A DNA stretch of 64,000 bases from Acidicapsa acidisoli (GTDB lineage Bacteria; Acidobacteriota; Terriglobia; Terriglobales; Acidobacteriaceae): contig NZ_JAGSYI010000003.1 in the NCBI RefSeq assembly GCF_025685625.1, positions 682,001 through 746,000 on the forward strand, read 5' to 3'. The notes beneath the pieces were generated by a model. It was not told the origin of the DNA, made no database searches, and saw nothing but the letters and a program-made list of their open reading frames with translations. Positions 63,867 through 64,000 of this stretch are shown here, in pieces. Within the stretch, counting starts at the first letter, position 1. Each line of letters opens with the position of its first letter. The translations under genes and the position numbers were made by a program.

Positions 63867-64000
63867 TGTGAACGTGTGGCTTGCCCTGAATTACAGCCGT
63901 CATATCCACAGTCGCGCCGCAGTCGAATGGTATTCCGCGCAAGACACCTCATCGGCGCTGATATTTTGCCGTAACACTCAGTTGGGCCTCTTTCGTCTGC
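63844..64000 (+). CDS. PIN-domain toxin, cut by window end
   Basis: The frame from ATG 63844 is open for 52 codons to the window end and starts RSSIFPDVNVWLALNYSRH, a typical PIN N-terminus with the first catalytic Asp8. The rest, including the other acidic residues, is outside. It overlaps the VapB-like antitoxin by 23 bases and forms the third PIN-toxin module in the window. Confidence 0.75.
   Translation, partial: MRSSIFPDVNVWLALNYSRHIHSRAAVEWYSAQDTSSALIFCRNTQLGLFRL

Overview
The window looks like chromosome from an acidobacterium (Acidobacteriota, probably class Terriglobia). GC is roughly 58-60 %. The gene repertoire is typical of that group: four orphan FtsX/MacB-like permeases of the acidobacterial duplicated permease (ADOP) type, three of them behind a PadR regulator; an acidobacterial VWFA-type protein; a SpoIVB-type (S55) peptidase; and a kumamolisin-type S53 protease with Ig-like repeats. 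No rRNA, tRNA, CRISPR array, prophage or insertion sequence was recognised.

Layout. 0-8 kb: a cupredoxin / HD-GYP signalling pair (minus strand), a DUF885 peptidase-like protein, YdeI-like and DUF3224 proteins, and a GH92 mannosidase. 7.7-13.2 kb: housekeeping genes plsY-gpsA (phospholipid), ftsY, ribD and ribE. 13.3-14 kb: a Phd/VapC toxin-antitoxin pair. 14.1-21.2 kb: a type IV pilus / type II secretion-like operon in the order inner-membrane platform, GspE ATPase, PilM, PilN, PilO, PilP-like, pseudopilin. 21.2-26.9 kb: an A-type Fe-S carrier, a small membrane protein with a hairpin leader, divergent VWFA and S55 peptidase genes, and an alcohol dehydrogenase. 27-33.4 kb: a methyltransferase, a secreted beta-propeller protein, a LolC/E permease, a second PIN toxin-antitoxin pair and a cytochrome c. 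33.5-36.8 kb: a lone ADOP permease with paired palindromes upstream. 36.9-40.3 kb: HAD phosphatase, lytic transglycosylase, flippase-like membrane protein and nrdR.

40.5-48.3 kb is the lysine/diaminopimelate region: asd, lysC, dapB, a methyltransferase, dapA, two tandem paralogs of unknown function separated by a terminator, then dapD and a VOC protein. asd to dapD supply four core steps plus the succinylase branch from aspartate to meso-DAP; dapC, dapE, dapF and lysA are not here. 48.4-56.6 kb: padR followed by three ADOP permeases, two of identical length (a tandem duplication) and one with an in-frame deletion. 56.7-64 kb: secreted S53 protease, RNase J, a small secreted protein, a threonine/serine dehydratase and a third toxin-antitoxin pair cut by the window end.

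The least explained items are the tandem paralogs between dapA and dapD, the structured 26.9-27.1 kb intergenic region, the degenerate PilM and Glu5-less pseudopilin of the pilus operon, and the regulatory palindromes in front of the permease genes. All identifications are from reading the translated sequence and recalled family motifs; no database search was run.
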